This document shows positions 13,722-20,269 of a DNA stretch of 35,251 bases, in pieces. The stretch spans positions 1 through 35,251 of the IMG/VR virus record IMGVR_UViG_3300048929_000773. One strand, written 5' to 3'. The DNA is from a virus. Position numbers and translations under genes: made by a program. The stretch's first letter is position 1. The number at the start of each line of letters is the position of its first letter. The notes beneath the pieces are model-generated. The model saw nothing but the letters and a program-made list of their open reading frames with translations. It made no database searches and had not been told where the DNA came from.

Positions 13722-15029
13722 TTCAATTTGTTCGAAGCGAAGGAAGCGCGCTCCCTCGAAAATCCTACCGTTTCTTTGACCGACGCCGCCGCTTGGCGTG
13801 AGGCGTTCAGCGCGCCCGGTGCTGTGACCGGCGAAGCGGTTACCGAAGCGAAGGCCCTTGGTGTCACTTCCATTTGGCAGGCGGTAAACGTGATCTCGGG
13901 CACTATCGCGGCCCTTCCGCTGCACCTGTACAAACGCACCACGGACGGCGCGGAAAAAGACGCCAAAAACCCCCTCTATTACATCGTTCACGACCGCCCG
14001 AACGACTATCAGACGGCGACCGAATTCCTCAAATGGCTGGTTTCCCGACTTCTCCTGGCGGGTCGTGCCACGGCTCTTATCTCCCGCAACGGTGCTGGTC
14101 GTGTCATCGGCCTCTACCCGCTGGACGGGTCGAAATTGACGGTCGAACAGACGCTTGAAGGGAATAAGGTCAAGCGCACATACCGCTACGCACTATCGAC
14201 CGGCACGGTCACCTACGATGCCGCAAAAGTGATCGACGTGGTGCATTGTCCAGCCGGGAACGCCATCGATCATTACAACCCGATCACGACCAATCGAGAC
14301 GCGATTGCATTGATGATCGCGGCACAGGCGTATTCGTCCAAGATTTTCGCAAACGGTGGCGTGCCCCTCCTCGCGCTGAATTCAAGGGCCGATACCATGT
14401 CGCCACAAGCGGCGGCGCGCGCGGGCGAGAACATTTACGAGACGCTGCAAAATAGCGTTCGGTCGAAATCATCGATTCTGGTTCCGCCGACCGGACACTC
14501 CCTCGACCCGATCGGCCTCGACCCGGCAAAGTCGCAATTGCTCGACCTACGCAAGTTCATGCTCGCGGAAACATCGCGGATTTTCAACGTCGCCCCGGCC
14601 GTCCTGCACGACCTGTCTGGCGGCACGTACTCGAACGTCGAGCAACAGAACCTCAGCTTTGCGCAGCAAACCCTCACCCCGCTGATCAAGGCGATCGAGC
14701 AAGAGATGAACGGGAAGCTGTTCGGCCCGCGCAATAACACCGGATACGTCGAATTCAGCATGGCGGGCCTGCTTCGCGGCGATTTCTCTGCACGCATGGA
14801 AGGTTTGCAGAAGGCCGTTAACGCCGCGATCTTCACGCCAAATGAAGCCCGCGCCTTCGAGAATCTGCCAGCGAAGGAAGGCGGCGACAATTTGTTCATC
14901 CAGGGCGCCAGCGTGCCCCTCTCCCGACAGCTTCAGGAGCCGGAACCCACCCCGCCGCCAGCCGCAAACACTACACAAGACGATCCGGCCGACCAGGCCG
15001 ACGAAACAAAACAAGAGGATGTCGCATGA
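13719..15029 (+). CDS. Portal protein, HK97 family
   Basis: 436 residues. It shows the HK97-type portal pattern: TSIWQAVNVISGTIAALPLHLYKR (about 50-73), ...HDRPNDYQTATEFLKWLVSRLLLAGRA, a PLDGSKLTV segment, and a C-terminal SNVEQQNLSFAQQTLTPLI. The portal is a dodecameric ring at one capsid vertex and the channel for packaging. The last 30 residues are a proline/acidic tail (PEPTPPPAANTT, ending KQEDVA). The start follows TAAATA with no leader. The stop overlaps the protease ATG by four bases. Confidence 0.9.
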   Translation: MFNLFEAKEARSLENPTVSLTDAAAWREAFSAPGAVTGEAVTEAKALGVTSIWQAVNVISGTIAALPLHLYKRTTDGAEKDAKNPLYYIVHDRPNDYQTATEFLKWLVSRLLLAGRATALISRNGAGRVIGLYPLDGSKLTVEQTLEGNKVKRTYRYALSTGTVTYDAAKVIDVVHCPAGNAIDHYNPITTNRDAIALMIAAQAYSSKIFANGGVPLLALNSRADTMSPQAAARAGENIYETLQNSVRSKSSILVPPTGHSLDPIGLDPAKSQLLDLRKFMLAETSRIFNVAPAVLHDLSGGTYSNVEQQNLSFAQQTLTPLIKAIEQEMNGKLFGPRNNTGYVEFSMAGLLRGDFSARMEGLQKAVNAAIFTPNEARAFENLPAKEGGDNLFIQGASVPLSRQLQEPEPTPPPAANTTQDDPADQADETKQEDVA

Positions 15030-15661
15030 CCACCGAAGCCACGAACGAAACCCGCCATTTCGCGCTTTCTGGCGTCGAAATTCGCGCAAAGACTGACGAT
15101 CACGCAGGCCAGGCCACCGGTTACGCCGCCGTCTTCAATTCAGATTCCCATGACCTTGGTGGTTTCGTCGAGCGCATCGCGCCAGGTGCGTTCGCTCGGT
15201 CGCTGAAAGAGGCCGCCGCTGGCGACGCCAACGTTTTCGCGTTGTGGGCGCACCGGGACGACCAGCCACTTGGCTCAACGTCCAGTGGCAAACTGGTTCT
15301 CTCCGAAGACGAGCACGGTCTGGCGTTCAGCCTGGACACCACGCGTATGAACGCACTGCAGTTTGACGCCTTGCGCGACGGTGACCTCCGGATGTCGTTC
15401 GGGTTCCGAGTTCGCGAAGACAATTGGCGCGAACTCAACGACGGAACAATCGAGCGCACGCTGATCGAAGTCGATCTCTTCGAAATCAGCTTCGTCATCA
15501 GCCCCGCATACCCTGCCACCGAAGCCGCGATGCGTTCCTTGGAATCCTGGCGGGCAGCAAAGGTCGAGATGAAAGTCGAAATTGAAAATCCAGAAGCAGT
15601 GAATGACAATCTGCGCATTGAATTGATGAAGCGTACTCTAACACGACGCCTAATTAAGTAA
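15026..15661 (+). CDS. Prohead maturation protease, HK97/U35 family
   Basis: 211 residues. The herpesvirus-protease-like fold is recognisable: GYAAVFNSDSHDLGGFVERIAPGAF (32-56), catalytic H76 in LWAHRDD, S124 in LRMSFGF, then a third acidic position in LIEVDLFEISFV. The following SPAYPATEAAMRS is a hallmark of the family. It cuts the capsid delta domain during head maturation. Its ATG overlaps the portal stop, so it is made by coupling and has no TAAATA element. A basic C-terminal tail (KRTLTRRLIK) ends just before the capsid leader. Confidence 0.9.
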   Translation: MTTEATNETRHFALSGVEIRAKTDDHAGQATGYAAVFNSDSHDLGGFVERIAPGAFARSLKEAAAGDANVFALWAHRDDQPLGSTSSGKLVLSEDEHGLAFSLDTTRMNALQFDALRDGDLRMSFGFRVREDNWRELNDGTIERTLIEVDLFEISFVISPAYPATEAAMRSLESWRAAKVEMKVEIENPEAVNDNLRIELMKRTLTRRLIK

Positions 15662-15667
15662 CAACAC

Positions 15668-15729
15668 CTCCAAAGTCATGAAGTGATGTCGCGAAGATAA
15701 ATACTCCGCACCCATTTCATGACTTGGAG
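15668..15729 (+). promoter_or_regulatory. Leadered TAAATA element of the major capsid gene with Shine-Dalgarno-burying repeat
   Basis: TAAATA at 15698-15703. CTCCAAAGTCATGAA (15668-15682) is complementary to TTCATGACTTGGAG (15716-15729) apart from one extra base, and the 3' arm holds the GGAG Shine-Dalgarno of the capsid gene. RNA begun after the motif (near 15709) keeps the Shine-Dalgarno but lacks the 5' arm. A four-codon frame (MTWS) starts in the 3' arm. Confidence 0.7.
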
Positions 15730-15740
15730 CTAATACTTTA

Positions 15741-16901
15741 ATGAATGCTACCGAACTTCGCGCAAAGGCGCTGGAGGTTTCTAACAAGGCCGCGATTGTA
15801 ATCGCGGAAAACGATACCGACGACAAACTCGCTGAAGCACGGCGTATGCTTGATGAGGCGGATGGTCTCGAAGCCCGCGCCGCTGACCTCGATAAGATCG
15901 AAGCCCGAAAGGCTGCTTGGGAGGCCGCTGTCGATCGTCTGCCGATCGAAGCTACCAAGGTAGAAGAGCGCAAGGCCGACAGCGCTGAAGACACGTTCCG
16001 CAGCTACCTGCGCGGTGATGTCGATGCCCGCGAATTGCGCGCACAGGGTATAGCAACCGGCGAATCCGGCGCTTACCTGGTCCCGACCGGTTTTTATCCC
16101 GAACTGATCAAGGCCATGAAGGCATTTGGTCCGATGAACGACGGCGGCCCGGTCAAATACCTGGCGACCGCTTCCGGCAACCCGCTGCCAATCGCGACTT
16201 TCGACGGCACCGGCCTGAAGGGTTCGATCATCGGCGAAGGCGAGGAAGTAAACGAAACCGAAGTCGCGTTCGGTCAGAAAACCCTCGGTGCCTACAAGTT
16301 CACCTCGGGCCTGATCCGTGTTTCGAGCGAACTGCTTCAGGACGCTGCGATCAATCCGGAAGCCGTTGTGCGGGACTCGATGGCCGAAGCGCTGGGCCGC
16401 ATCCTCAACGAAATGTTCACGAAGGGTACTGGTGTTTCGCAGCCGCAGGGCATCGTTACCGGCGCCAGCCTCGGCCACACCTCGGCCGCTGCGACTGCCA
16501 TGTCATATGACGACCTGGTCGCGCTTCAGCACGCTGTCGATCCCGCTTATCGCGGTAACGCCTCGTGGATGTTCGCTGACAGCACCCTTAAGGCAATCCG
16601 TCTCCTGAAGGATGCCGAAGGTCGCCCGCTGTGGCAGGCCGGTATGGTGGCAGGCGAACCAGGCACGATCCTGGGTCAGCGTTTCTATATCAACCAGGAC
16701 ATGGACGCGATTGCCACCGGCAAGGCATCCGTGCTCAACGGCGATTTCTCGAAGTACGTGGTCCGTAACGTCAAGGCATTCGGTGTGAAGCGTCTCGATG
16801 AGCGTTTCGCCACGTCGGACCAGGTGGGTTTCCTGGGCTTTGGTCGTTACGACGGCCTGGTCACCGACCCGCGCGCAATCAAGAAGCTGGTTCAGGCGTA
16901 A
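15741..16901 (+). CDS. Major capsid protein, HK97 fold with N-terminal delta domain
   Basis: 386 residues. The first about 75 residues are a charged coiled coil (segments ELRAKALEVSNKAAIVIA and LEARAADLDKIEARKAAWE), the scaffold-like delta domain removed by the protease. The mature part begins near residue 105-120 and has the usual segments: ESGAYLVPTGFYPELIKAMK, EGEEVNETEVAFGQKTLGAYKF, a long helix with INPEAVVRDSMAEALGRILNEM, and a C-terminal GFLGFGRYDGLVTDPRAIKKL. Unlike most late genes it has a real leader with GGAG, consistent with very high synthesis. A strong terminator follows. Confidence 0.93.
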   Translation: MNATELRAKALEVSNKAAIVIAENDTDDKLAEARRMLDEADGLEARAADLDKIEARKAAWEAAVDRLPIEATKVEERKADSAEDTFRSYLRGDVDARELRAQGIATGESGAYLVPTGFYPELIKAMKAFGPMNDGGPVKYLATASGNPLPIATFDGTGLKGSIIGEGEEVNETEVAFGQKTLGAYKFTSGLIRVSSELLQDAAINPEAVVRDSMAEALGRILNEMFTKGTGVSQPQGIVTGASLGHTSAAATAMSYDDLVALQHAVDPAYRGNASWMFADSTLKAIRLLKDAEGRPLWQAGMVAGEPGTILGQRFYINQDMDAIATGKASVLNGDFSKYVVRNVKAFGVKRLDERFATSDQVGFLGFGRYDGLVTDPRAIKKLVQA

Positions 16902-16926
16902 GCCTACCGGCTTCGTGCCAAACAAG

Positions 16927-16957
16927 GGCGCTCCCTCTCGCGAGGGGGCGCCTTTTT
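16927..16957 (+). terminator. Terminator after the major capsid gene
   Basis: GGCGCTCCCTC (16927-16937) pairs fully with GAGGGGGCGCC (16942-16952, one G-U pair), loop of four, followed by TTTTT. This is a strong intrinsic terminator 25 bases after the stop. The next gene has its own TAAATA element 11 bases further on. Confidence 0.9.
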
Positions 16958-16981
16958 CGTGCGAGCCTAAATATCGGCATG
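16958..16981 (+). promoter_or_regulatory. TAAATA start element of gene 16979, directly after a terminator
   Basis: TAAATA at 16968-16973; the A of ATG is six bases after its last base. CGTGCGA (16958-16964) can pair with TCGGCATG (16974-16981) with one bulged G and one G-U pair. The terminator just upstream means the gene needs a new transcription start, which favours a promoter role. Confidence 0.7.
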
Positions 16982-17197
16982 AAAGTCCGCATGATTTCGG
17001 CCCTTGTCGGCCCCACCACAAACCACCAGCCTGGCGATATCGTCACCACCGATGAAGGCGCCCGCTGGATCGAATTCGGTATCGCCGAAGCCATTGATGT
17101 CACCGCCACGAAGCCCGCAACCGAGACTACCGAGACAGCCGCTGTCGCTCCCGCCAAGGAAGCCGCGAGCCGCTGCCGGACCAAGGTGTCGAAATAA
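16979..17197 (+). CDS. Small head-associated protein
   Basis: 72 residues. The first 40 residues (VRMISALVGPTTNHQPGDIV, TTDEGARWIEFGIAEAI) match the common small proteins encoded between capsid and connector genes in HK97-like phages, with a P-G-D-I-V turn and a helix ending G-x-A-E. The rest is an alanine/threonine/proline-rich tail with a basic end. Its role is unknown; a capsid-decoration or connector-accessory role is plausible. It is leaderless by the TAAATA rule and overlaps the next start by one base. Confidence 0.65.
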   Translation: MKVRMISALVGPTTNHQPGDIVTTDEGARWIEFGIAEAIDVTATKPATETTETAAVAPAKEAASRCRTKVSK

Positions 17198-17742
17198 TGG
17201 ACTGGCTGCGTGTCACGCGGGTCACCGCACCAACCGAGGCGCTTTTGACGCTCACCGAGGCGCGGGATCATCTGCGTGTCATGCACGATCTCGACGACGG
17301 GTATATCGCGCACCTGATCGAAGTGGCCACCAGCTATATCGAAGGGCCGAGCGGCGCCGGAATCGCCTTGCTACCGTCGCAATGGGTCCTGACGATGGAT
17401 CAGTTGCCGAAGTGCTTCGATATCGACCTCTGCCCGGTCCGCTCGATCGACAGCATCACTGCCGACGGCCAGGTCATCGATCCGGCCCTGTATTCCGCCG
17501 ATCTCAACAGCACTCCTGCCCGCGTGATTGGAAGATACCACCCGCATTGTCGCTCCGATTTCGGTAGGGTGAAAGTCACCTTCACCGCTGGCTATGAGAC
17601 GGTCCCGGCCGATCTCAAGCATGCGGCGCTGTTGCTGATTTCCCATCTCTATGAGAACCGGGAAGCGGTCGCGGCGGCCGATTTCAAGGTTGTCCCATTT
17701 GCGGTCGAGGCCATCCTCGGACGATATCGTGCCTTTGGATAA
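17197..17742 (+). CDS. Head-tail connector, phiE125 gp8-like
   Basis: 181 residues. The N-terminal helix bundle (LTLTEARDHLRVMHDLDDGYIAHLIEVATSYIE), the strand LLPSQWVLTMDQLP, the CPVRSIDSI segment and VKVTFTAGYETVPADLKHAALLLISHLYENRE are characteristic of phiE125 gp8 / HK97 gp6-like connectors, which attach below the portal. It starts in the stop of the previous gene (coupled). Its own TAA stop forms the first three bases of the next TAAATA element. Confidence 0.85.
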   Translation: MDWLRVTRVTAPTEALLTLTEARDHLRVMHDLDDGYIAHLIEVATSYIEGPSGAGIALLPSQWVLTMDQLPKCFDIDLCPVRSIDSITADGQVIDPALYSADLNSTPARVIGRYHPHCRSDFGRVKVTFTAGYETVPADLKHAALLLISHLYENREAVAAADFKVVPFAVEAILGRYRAFG

Positions 17743-17768
17743 ATACCTCCATGAAGAAGGTATTTTTC
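17738..17768 (+). promoter_or_regulatory. TAAATA start element of gene 17751
   Basis: TAAATA at 17740-17745, beginning with the stop codon of the upstream gene; the A of ATG is exactly six bases after its last base. AAATACCT (17741-17748) and AGGTATTT (17758-17765) are a perfect inverted repeat extended by GA/TC outside a T/T mismatch, and the ATG is in the loop. An RNA starting at the ATG lacks the 5' arm. Confidence 0.7.
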
Positions 17769-18008
17769 AAGAAGGACTATCATCACGCGGCGACTGAACC
17801 GGTGGGGACGACATTTCGCGCCCATTACGAAGGGGAAGTCGAGGACGATATTGCCGAAATTGCGATCGTTCGTGGTTTTGCCGTGTACTCGGATTTCGCC
17901 GAAGACGATCTCATCAACCGCGCTGATATTGTTGCACGCGGGGACCTCATTCGAGAGGAAGTGCAAGGAATCCTCGACGCGGTCCTTGGTGACGACGGCG
18001 ACGAATGA
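17751..18008 (+). CDS. Small hypothetical protein in the connector cluster
   Basis: 85 residues. The basic beginning (KKVFFKKDYHHAATE) is followed by an acidic helical body (GEVEDDIAEIAIVRGFA, SDFAEDDLINRAD) and an acidic C-terminus (LGDDGDE). I do not recognise it. It lies between the connector and head-closure genes and is therefore probably a structural or assembly factor. It begins leaderless after TAAATA and overlaps the next ATG. Confidence 0.55.
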   Translation: MKKVFFKKDYHHAATEPVGTTFRAHYEGEVEDDIAEIAIVRGFAVYSDFAEDDLINRADIVARGDLIREEVQGILDAVLGDDGDE

Positions 18009-18355
18009 TGTACACACCACCGCGATCCGGGGAATTTCGCCATAGGGTCACGATCGAGCGTCGATCCACGCTTCGTGACGATATGGGCGGCGTCGTCGAT
18101 GCCTGGGACACCGCTGTCGGACCGGTGCGCGCATACATCGCGGCCGAACGTGGTGGCGAAGAAATCCGATCGACCCGTGCCTCGGGCATCACTCGATACG
18201 ATGTCGTTTTGCGTATCCCCACGGCAGACATTTCTATTGGCGATCGAATGATCGACGAGACCGGTGCTGCCTACGATATCAAGTGGGTGGGCGATCTCGA
18301 AGGTCGCGGGCGCCAGGTCAACATCATCGCCGAACGCGGTGGCCTCAATGACTAA
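18005..18355 (+). CDS. Head closure / head-tail adaptor protein
   Basis: 116 residues. The pattern SGEFRHRVTIERRSTLRDDMGGVVDAWDT, then VRAYIAAERGGEE and YDIKWVGDLEGRGRQVNIIAER, is that of the SPP1 gp16 / HK97 gp7-like stopper family: a small beta-barrel forming a ring between connector and tail. It is coupled to both neighbours by overlapping starts and stops. Two adjacent ATGs (18005 and 18008) are possible starts. Confidence 0.85.
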   Translation: MMYTPPRSGEFRHRVTIERRSTLRDDMGGVVDAWDTAVGPVRAYIAAERGGEEIRSTRASGITRYDVVLRIPTADISIGDRMIDETGAAYDIKWVGDLEGRGRQVNIIAERGGLND

Positions 18356-18755
18356 GCGGATCGTGGACACAAAGGCGATCGACGATTTCACCCGACGTTT
18401 GGGCATGCTGCCTTCGATTGTCCGAGACACGATCGACGATACGAACCGCCGATCGGCCACTGCCATGGCAAAGCGCGGGCGTCAGATCGCACCTCGATCG
18501 GAACACGGGCCGCACATCGCCGACACCATTAAGGTCGAGGCCGGTGACCCCCGTCTCATGGAACAGGTCGTCTCGATCGGCTCGACGCCCCTGTTCTACG
18601 CAATCCCGCTGGAATTCGGCCATGTCGCGGCGGACGGTTCGCACGTTCCCGCAAATCCGTTTTGGGTTCCGCTCACCAAGATTTTCCGCAAGCGCCATCG
18701 CACTGCCCTGCGGCGCGCAATGCGCAAAGCGCTGAAGGAGGTGCTCGCCATATGA
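18348..18755 (+). CDS. HK97 gp10-like tail completion protein
   Basis: 135 residues. Helical start (KAIDDFTRRLGMLPSIVRDT), then AMAKRGRQIAPRSEHGPHIADTIKVE, the FYAIPLEFGHVAADGSHVPANPFWVPL segment and a basic C-terminal helix. The G-H-x-x-x-x-P-A-x-P-F pattern is diagnostic of the HK97 gp10 / minor tail family that caps the tail at the head side. The ATG overlaps the previous stop; no TAAATA element. Confidence 0.85.
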   Translation: MTKRIVDTKAIDDFTRRLGMLPSIVRDTIDDTNRRSATAMAKRGRQIAPRSEHGPHIADTIKVEAGDPRLMEQVVSIGSTPLFYAIPLEFGHVAADGSHVPANPFWVPLTKIFRKRHRTALRRAMRKALKEVLAI

Positions 18756-19123
18756 AAGACCCTAGTTTCCCGCTCCAAAAAGCCGTGCTCGCCGCGCTCA
18801 CCAACGCGGGCCTTGAAAACGTCTTTTACACGGTCCCGACAAAAACCTCGCTCCCGTGGGTCGTGATCGGCGACGACCAAATCCTTGCCGAGAATGAATC
18901 CGCAGAGATGTACGAATGCTTCGCGACCGTCTCTGTGTTCGCTCGAAAGCCCAACCACAAGGTTTTGGCGGCGAAAGTGACGGCGGCGCTCGATCAGAAA
19001 CTGGTGCTTGAGGGTTTTCAAACAGAAGAGTTTTGGCACGAAGAAACGCGATATTTCACAGAAAAAGATAATCAGATCGGTCACGCGAGTATCGAGTTCC
19101 GATACCTTTTGCAGCCAATCTAA
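18752..19123 (+). CDS. DUF3168-like tail terminator component
   Basis: 123 residues. The pattern PSFPLQKAVLAALTNAGLE, VFYTVPTKTSLPWVVIGDD, ECFATVSVFARKPNHKVL and a final FRYLLQPI resembles the DUF3168 / lambda gpU-like tail terminator family. It would close the tail tube on the head side. The ATG overlaps the previous stop by four bases. It ends before the leader of the tail tube gene, whose hairpin begins right after the stop. Confidence 0.75.
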   Translation: MKDPSFPLQKAVLAALTNAGLENVFYTVPTKTSLPWVVIGDDQILAENESAEMYECFATVSVFARKPNHKVLAAKVTAALDQKLVLEGFQTEEFWHEETRYFTEKDNQIGHASIEFRYLLQPI

Positions 19124-19128
19124 GAGGG

Positions 19129-19184
19129 TAATGGCTCCTTCATAATAAATAGTCCGTGAAATACGTTATTATTGGAGTCCATTA
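19129..19184 (+). promoter_or_regulatory. Leadered TAAATA element of the tail tube gene with Shine-Dalgarno-burying repeat
   Basis: TAAATA at 19146-19151. The 5' arm TAATGG-CTCC-ttc-ATAATAA (19129-19148) is complementary to TTATTAT-t-GGAG-t-CCATTA (19166-19184), which contains the Shine-Dalgarno GGAG (19174-19177) and the bases up to the ATG. RNA starting near 19157 lacks the 5' arm and leaves the ribosome site open. Confidence 0.75.
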
Positions 19185-19616
19185 ATGTCCTACATTGAGC
19201 CTATCCTGGGTGAAAAAATTCTCGTCAAACTTGGTGATGGTGAATCCCCTGAAATTTTTACTGCGCCGAACGTCATCAACACTACGCGCGGTATTTCGTT
19301 CTCGACTTCGACCGAGACTGACGAACTGATTGACCTTGCCGATCAGAGCGCGCCCGCGCAGACGATCCGTCGTGTAAAGAGCACGGATACCAAGATCGAC
19401 GGGTCGGGCATGCTTGACCACGCTGACGTGCCGGAATGGATCGAATGGTCGCTTTCGGGCAAAATTCGAAACGTCCAGGCGATCGTTGGAAACGTGATCG
19501 TCGAAGGTCCGTTCGTGCTGACGAGCTTTGCGATTACCGGTGACCGCCTCAAGTCTGCGACCTGCGATCTCACGCTGGAACAGGCTGGCGCAGTTTCGCA
19601 GAAGCCGATCGCCTAA
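19185..19616 (+). CDS. Major tail tube protein
   Basis: 143 residues. Beta-rich with the features of siphophage tail tube subunits: GEKILVKLGDG, FTAPNVINTTRGISFSTSTE, the loop with KSTDTKIDGSGMLD, and a C-terminal LTSFAITGDRLKSATCDLTL with the G-D-x-x-x-A-x-x-D-L-T-L pattern. It polymerises around the tape measure. Like the capsid gene it has a leader with a GGAG ribosome site and a hairpin, which fits a highly made structural protein. Confidence 0.85.
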   Translation: MSYIEPILGEKILVKLGDGESPEIFTAPNVINTTRGISFSTSTETDELIDLADQSAPAQTIRRVKSTDTKIDGSGMLDHADVPEWIEWSLSGKIRNVQAIVGNVIVEGPFVLTSFAITGDRLKSATCDLTLEQAGAVSQKPIA

Positions 19617-19623
19617 ACGCTGT

Positions 19624-19661
19624 GGGGATTGTCCTGGCTAAATATTGCCATGACAATCCCC
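19624..19661 (+). promoter_or_regulatory. TAAATA start element of the tail chaperone gene in a near-perfect hairpin
   Basis: TAAATA at 19639-19644; the A of ATG is six bases after its last base. GGGGATTGTC (19624-19633) and GACAATCCCC (19652-19661) pair perfectly, as do TGGC (19635-19638) and GCCA (19647-19650), with one mismatch between. The motif is in the loop and the start codon in the 3' arm. Confidence 0.75.
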
Positions 19662-20036
19662 ATGCGCTCCGCAAAAATTGGAAATGTATTCGTCGGCGAT
19701 GGCGAATACGATCTCTGCCTCAAGATCGGGCAGCTTATTGAACTTCAGGAAAAGACGGGCGTTGGACCGTACGTTCTTGCCCAACGCCTGATCGACGGTT
19801 CCTTCAGAGTCGAAGACGTGATCGAGACGATCCGTCTCGCACTCATCGGTGGTGGCCTTGACCCTCGATCAGCCTACACGCTGGTCTCCCGATATCTCAT
19901 CGAAGGTTCTCTCTTCGGCTACGTGCAGCCCGCATCCGAGGTTGTCTTCGCGGCGTTGATGGGCGTTCCTGACGAACTCCCCGAAGTGGAGGATGACGAT
20001 GCGGACCCTCTGGTGGCCTCACCGATCGAGGATTGA
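19650..20036 (+). CDS. Tail assembly chaperone, GTA gp10-like
   Basis: 128 residues. The body GNVFVGDGEYDLCLKIGQLI, ELQEKTGVGPYVLAQRLIDG, DVIETIRLALIGGGL and PASEVVFAALMGVPDEL follows the gene-transfer-agent gp10 / tail chaperone family common in Alphaproteobacteria. The ATG at 19650 is chosen over an in-frame ATG at 19629 because it lies at the fixed distance from TAAATA and the longer version would include the hairpin. The C-terminus is acidic. It overlaps the next gene by four bases. Confidence 0.8.
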   Translation: MTIPMRSAKIGNVFVGDGEYDLCLKIGQLIELQEKTGVGPYVLAQRLIDGSFRVEDVIETIRLALIGGGLDPRSAYTLVSRYLIEGSLFGYVQPASEVVFAALMGVPDELPEVEDDDADPLVASPIED

Positions 20037-20254
20037 TCGCGTGGGGCCAATTCTACGAAGCCGCTGGTGCCGCCAACTTCACGCCGATGGACGTGAATGC
20101 CATGTCGCTCTGGCAATACAATTTCACCATGTCGGGCTTCCGCAAGTTCCATTCGTCAGCATCAGAAGGGCCCGGCGCACCAACCGAAGATGAATTCGAG
20201 CGTATGATGTCGCTTTACGGCGCACCGAGTCAGTCGATCCGCGCCGACGCCTAA
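20033..20254 (+). CDS. Second tail assembly chaperone (small)
   Basis: 73 residues from a TTG start inside the end of the previous gene. It is helical, with tryptophans (IAWGQFYEAAGAANFTPMDV, MSLWQYNFTMSGFRKFH) and ends with DEFERMMSLYGAPSQ, like the small proteins that follow the first chaperone in GTA-like and sphingomonad phages. In lambda the equivalent is made by frameshifting; I see no slippery site here, and the overlapping start suggests coupled reinitiation. Its TAA stop starts the next TAAATA element. Confidence 0.65.
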   Translation: MIAWGQFYEAAGAANFTPMDVNAMSLWQYNFTMSGFRKFHSSASEGPGAPTEDEFERMMSLYGAPSQSIRADA

Positions 20255-20269
20255 ATATGGGATGGCGTC
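20246..20269 (+). promoter_or_regulatory. TAAATA start element of the tape measure gene
   Basis: TAAATA at 20252-20257, overlapping the previous stop codon; ATG begins five bases after its last base. GACGCC (20246-20251) and GGCGTC (20264-20269) form a perfect inverted repeat with the motif in the loop and the G of ATG opening the 3' arm. There is no Shine-Dalgarno. Confidence 0.7.

Noticed and set aside
19990-20060. Programmed frameshift joining the two tail chaperones
   Set aside because: The genes overlap by four bases with a TTG start, and I saw no slippery heptamer near the end of the first gene. A rare site cannot be fully excluded.
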